The notes under the pieces were generated by a model. It worked only from the letters and a program-made list of their open reading frames with translations. It did not search any database and was not told the DNA's origin. From Devosia equisanguinis (GTDB lineage: Bacteria; Pseudomonadota; Alphaproteobacteria; Rhizobiales; Hyphomicrobiaceae): a stretch of 5,539 nt of DNA. Shown one piece after another: positions 5,399 through 5,539 of this stretch (within the stretch, counting starts at the first letter, position 1; the number at the start of each line of letters is the position of its first letter). Both the position numbers and the translations under genes were made by a program. Location of the stretch: assembly GCA_945901835.1 (NCBI GenBank), contig CAMDMH010000265.1, forward strand, positions 1 to 5,539, written 5' to 3'.

Positions 5399-5539
5399 TT
5401 ACCCCGTCATCACCTCTGCCGGCCTGACCGCGGCGATCGACCGGTAGGGTCGTGGCGCGGTTGCGACCGCAACGCGGGCGAGGCGCTCTATGTTCTTGGC
5501 CAGATCGAAGCGGCGATTGAAGCGCCATTCGTAGGATGC
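5399..5539 (-). CDS. C-terminal fragment of an IS1595-family-like transposase (runs off the right edge)
   Basis: Reading the minus strand from the window edge gives 46 residues ending at TAA (5399-5401). The sequence has YEWRFNRRFDL at residues 3-13 of the fragment, followed by IERLARVAVATAPRPYRSI, which resembles the C-terminal end of ISXO2-like DDE transposases of the IS1595 family, where an EWRFNRR-type motif closes the catalytic domain. The start and the DDE residues lie outside the window, so whether the gene is intact cannot be judged. Because the stop falls in a natural place and the frame is clean, nothing here suggests decay at this end. The transposase is transcribed toward the ABC binding-protein gene. 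The family call rests on motif memory and a short fragment. Confidence 0.65.
   Translation of the reverse strand, partial: ASYEWRFNRRFDLAKNIERLARVAVATAPRPYRSIAAVRPAEVMTG

Noticed and set aside
5214..5447. Small plus-strand gene of 77 residues in the right intergenic region
   Set aside because: No convincing ribosome site or recognisable motif, and its 3' part overlaps the transposase C-terminus on the other strand.
1..5539. CRISPR array, tRNA, rRNA or riboswitch
   Set aside because: I saw no regularly spaced direct repeats, cloverleaf or conserved RNA core in the window.

Overview
The window is GC-rich and reads as an alphaproteobacterial chromosome segment, most likely from the Hyphomicrobiales (Bradyrhizobium/Xanthobacteraceae-like). 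That placement is inferred from the protein styles, the codon bias toward G/C in third positions and the short intergenic palindromes; no marker gene here fixes the species.

Layout from left to right. (1) 1-62 holds a REP-like palindrome just past the 3' end of a minus-strand gene pair. (2) 63-1375, minus strand: a metal-dependent cyclase/kynurenine-formamidase-like hydrolase (533-1375, TTG start with a strong Shine-Dalgarno) followed by a small single-domain cupin (63-398). A composite nested palindrome (425-512) separates them. (3) 1376-1577 is a divergent promoter region with a candidate sigma70 promoter on each strand. (4) 1578-2519, plus strand: prmB, the ribosomal protein L3 glutamine methyltransferase. 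(5) 2623-3984, plus strand: a TAXI-family (TRAP-type) solute-binding protein with membrane segments near both ends and a cytoplasmic tail, without TRAP permease genes nearby. (6) 3985-4104 is a convergent intergenic stretch with a long two-tier hairpin. (7) 4105-5106, minus strand: an exported SsuA/NMT1-type ABC substrate-binding protein, also without its permease or ATPase in view. (8) 5107-5398 is noncoding. (9) 5399-5539, minus strand: the C-terminal end of an IS1595-like transposase that runs off the right edge.

The cyclase and cupin probably form one transcription unit for turnover of an unidentified amide, lactone or ring substrate. PrmB is a housekeeping gene with no evident link to them. 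The two binding proteins belong to different transporter classes and face each other; nothing shows that they share a ligand. I found no convincing new multi-gene system. The less ordinary points are the nested palindrome inside the cyclase-cupin unit, the cupin lacking its usual metal ligands, the membrane-tethered orphan TAXI protein, and the IS fragment lying upstream of the ABC binding-protein gene.
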